This document shows positions 4,413-5,467 of a stretch of 5,467 nt of DNA, piece after piece. A model generated the notes under the pieces. It made no database searches. It saw nothing but the letters and a program-made list of their open reading frames with translations, and was not told the origin of the DNA. Each line of letters begins with the position of its first letter. Positions within the stretch are counted from its first letter, which is position 1. Made by a program: the position numbers and the translations under genes. The stretch is from Actinomycetes bacterium (lineage in GTDB: Bacteria; Actinomycetota; Actinomycetes; Actinomycetales; Cellulomonadaceae): positions 1 through 5,467 of the forward strand of contig JAEWEI010000289.1 in assembly GCA_023389545.1 (NCBI GenBank). The letters are read 5' to 3'.

Positions 4413-5467
4413 GGTTCCTCCGGTGCCTCGTGCTCTCGTGCGAAGCCCTCACGGTAGCCCGCGTGGCAGGCCAGCAGCGCAGCGTGGCTGCCGCGTCCCG
4501 TGACCCGGCCCCCGTCGATCACCACGATCTCGTCGGCAGCGTCGAGCGGGGAGAGCCGATGTGTGACCAGCACCACTCCGCGCTCCGAGCCTTGGGAGAG
4601 CAGATCCCGCACCAGGCGGTCGGCGGTGTCGGAGTCGAGGTGCTCCGCGGGCTCGTCCACCAGGAGCAGCGGCGCCGGGGACAGGAGCGCCCGGGCCAGC
4701 AGCAGGCGTCGGCGCTCCCCACCGGAGACGCTCTGCGCGTCGGGGCCGAGCTCGGTGTGCACGCCGTCGGGCAGTGCCGCGAGCCACTGTCCCAGCCCGG
4801 CGCGCACGAGCGCGCCGACGGCCTCGTCGGGGGTGACGTCGCCGCGCGCCACCCGGAGGTTCTCCAGCACCGAGGTCTCGAAGACGTGCGCGTCTTCGGA
4901 CGTGAGGACCACGCTGCGCGCGACCTCCGCATGGTCCAGGCCGTCGACGGGCGTGCCGTCGACGTCGAGGCGCCCCGCCTGAGCGGGGATCAGGCCGGCG
5001 AGCGTGAGCAGCAGCGTGGTCTTGCCGGCGCCGCTGGGGCCGACCACAGCGATCGAGTGGCCGGGACGCACATCGAGGTCCACGCCCTCGACCACTGACC
5101 GGCGGCCGGGCCAGCCGCAGGCGAGACCGCGGGCGCGCAGGGCGGCCCCCTCGCGCAGTGGGGCGGCCGGCGACGGGTCGGCGGGGGAGCGGCCTTCGAC
5201 ATGGGGGGCCGCGGACTCGTCAGGCGCCGCCGAGTCCAGCAGGGACATGATGCGCCGGGCGGCGGCACGTGAGCGCTGGAGCTGGATCGCCGCGGTGGGC
5301 AGCACGCTGACGGCCTCGAAGGACGCCAGCGGGGTCAGCACGATGACGGCGAGCTCCACGGGCGTGAGCGTCCCCGCCTGGACAGCGGGCACCCCGAGCA
5401 GCAGCGCGGCGAGCGTCGCGACACCGGTGGCGAGCGACCCGAGCAGGGCGCCGAGCGCGGCAGGGCG
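4409..5467 (-). CDS. cydC: CydC-like ABC exporter subunit (5' end beyond the window)
   Basis: CydDC is a heterodimeric inner-membrane ABC transporter that exports cysteine/glutathione and is needed to assemble cytochrome bd oxidase. The C-terminal 352 residues are visible. The frame stays open to the right edge, so the GTG at 5392 is internal, not the true start. The fragment begins with the last hydrophobic helices (GALLGSLATGVATLAALLLG and the LAVIVLTPLASFEAV segment), then a Pro/Ala-rich linker, then the nucleotide-binding domain. That domain has Walker A GPSGAGKT (5018-5041), ABC signature VSGGE (4715-4729), Walker B LLLVDEP with catalytic Glu (4652-4657) and H-loop VTHRL (His at 4559-4561). 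The Q-loop position reads SEDAHVF, with Glu in place of Gln (4895-4897). The DAHVF motif and LTPLASFEAV segment fit actinobacterial CydC better than CydD, which would be expected upstream. Its TGA overlaps the kinase ATG, marking one operon. Confidence 0.82.
   Translation of the reverse strand, partial: RPAALGALLGSLATGVATLAALLLGVPAVQAGTLTPVELAVIVLTPLASFEAVSVLPTAAIQLQRSRAAARRIMSLLDSAAPDESAAPHVEGRSPADPSPAAPLREGAALRARGLACGWPGRRSVVEGVDLDVRPGHSIAVVGPSGAGKTTLLLTLAGLIPAQAGRLDVDGTPVDGLDHAEVARSVVLTSEDAHVFETSVLENLRVARGDVTPDEAVGALVRAGLGQWLAALPDGVHTELGPDAQSVSGGERRRLLLARALLSPAPLLLVDEPAEHLDSDTADRLVRDLLSQGSERGVVLVTHRLSPLDAADEIVVIDGGRVTGRGSHAALLACHAGYREGFAREHEAPEEP
4416..4421 (-). promoter_or_regulatory. strong ribosome binding site fixing the histidine kinase start
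   Basis: Read on the - strand, GGAGGA is followed by ACC and then the ATG at 4412-4410. This near-consensus Shine-Dalgarno lies inside the last codons of the upstream cydC-like gene. It supports 4412 as the start, with both coupled and independent initiation possible. Confidence 0.8.

Noticed and set aside
3331..4452. 373-codon - strand frame inside the histidine kinase
   Set aside because: Arg-rich shifted reading of the kinase gene; the kinase frame carries every catalytic motif.
3690..4457. 255-codon + strand frame antisense to the kinase
   Set aside because: Shadow of codon bias; His/Gly/Val-rich, with no recognisable domain or start signals.
1..5467. CRISPR arrays, tRNA/rRNA genes, insertion sequences, attachment sites
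   Set aside because: No repeated spacer pattern, cloverleaf, transposase or flanking inverted repeats seen on either strand.

Overview
This 5.5-kb window is very GC-rich, with G/C-biased third codon positions, GTG starts and a leaderless-looking promoter. That points to a high-GC actinomycete. The protein styles suggest a Cellulomonadaceae-like member of the Micrococcales, but this is inference and no search was run.

Left block (about 1-1926, + strand): a tight housekeeping cluster. It holds the probable last codons of a YceD/DUF177 protein, then rpmF (ribosomal protein L32, four-Cys zinc ribbon), rnc (RNase III) and mutM (formamidopyrimidine-DNA glycosylase). Spacings are 2, 58 and 12 nt, which fits one polycistronic message. 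The rpmF-rnc junction has a small hairpin. The first codons of rnc contain a 17-pair, nearly perfect stem-loop at 306-343, the most striking nucleotide-level signal in the window. It looks like a substrate for the enzyme that its own gene encodes.

Right block (about 1990-5467): an oxygen/redox module. A leaderless GTG gene on the + strand (2002-2682) encodes a NarL/LuxR response regulator that resembles mycobacterial DevR/DosR. Converging on it from the - strand is an operon made of the 3' part of a cydC-like ABC exporter gene, running off the right edge, and a GAF-GAF-HisKA_3-HATPase histidine kinase coupled to it by a 4-nt ATGA overlap. The kinase resembles DevS/DosT and keeps residues matching the haem proximal His (H121) and distal Tyr (Y143). 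Tandem hairpins separate the two convergent transcription units.

Working model (inference): CydDC supports cytochrome bd assembly, the co-translated kinase senses O2, NO, CO or redox state through a GAF haem, and the facing regulator is its partner. No gene-free stretch exceeds 75 nt.
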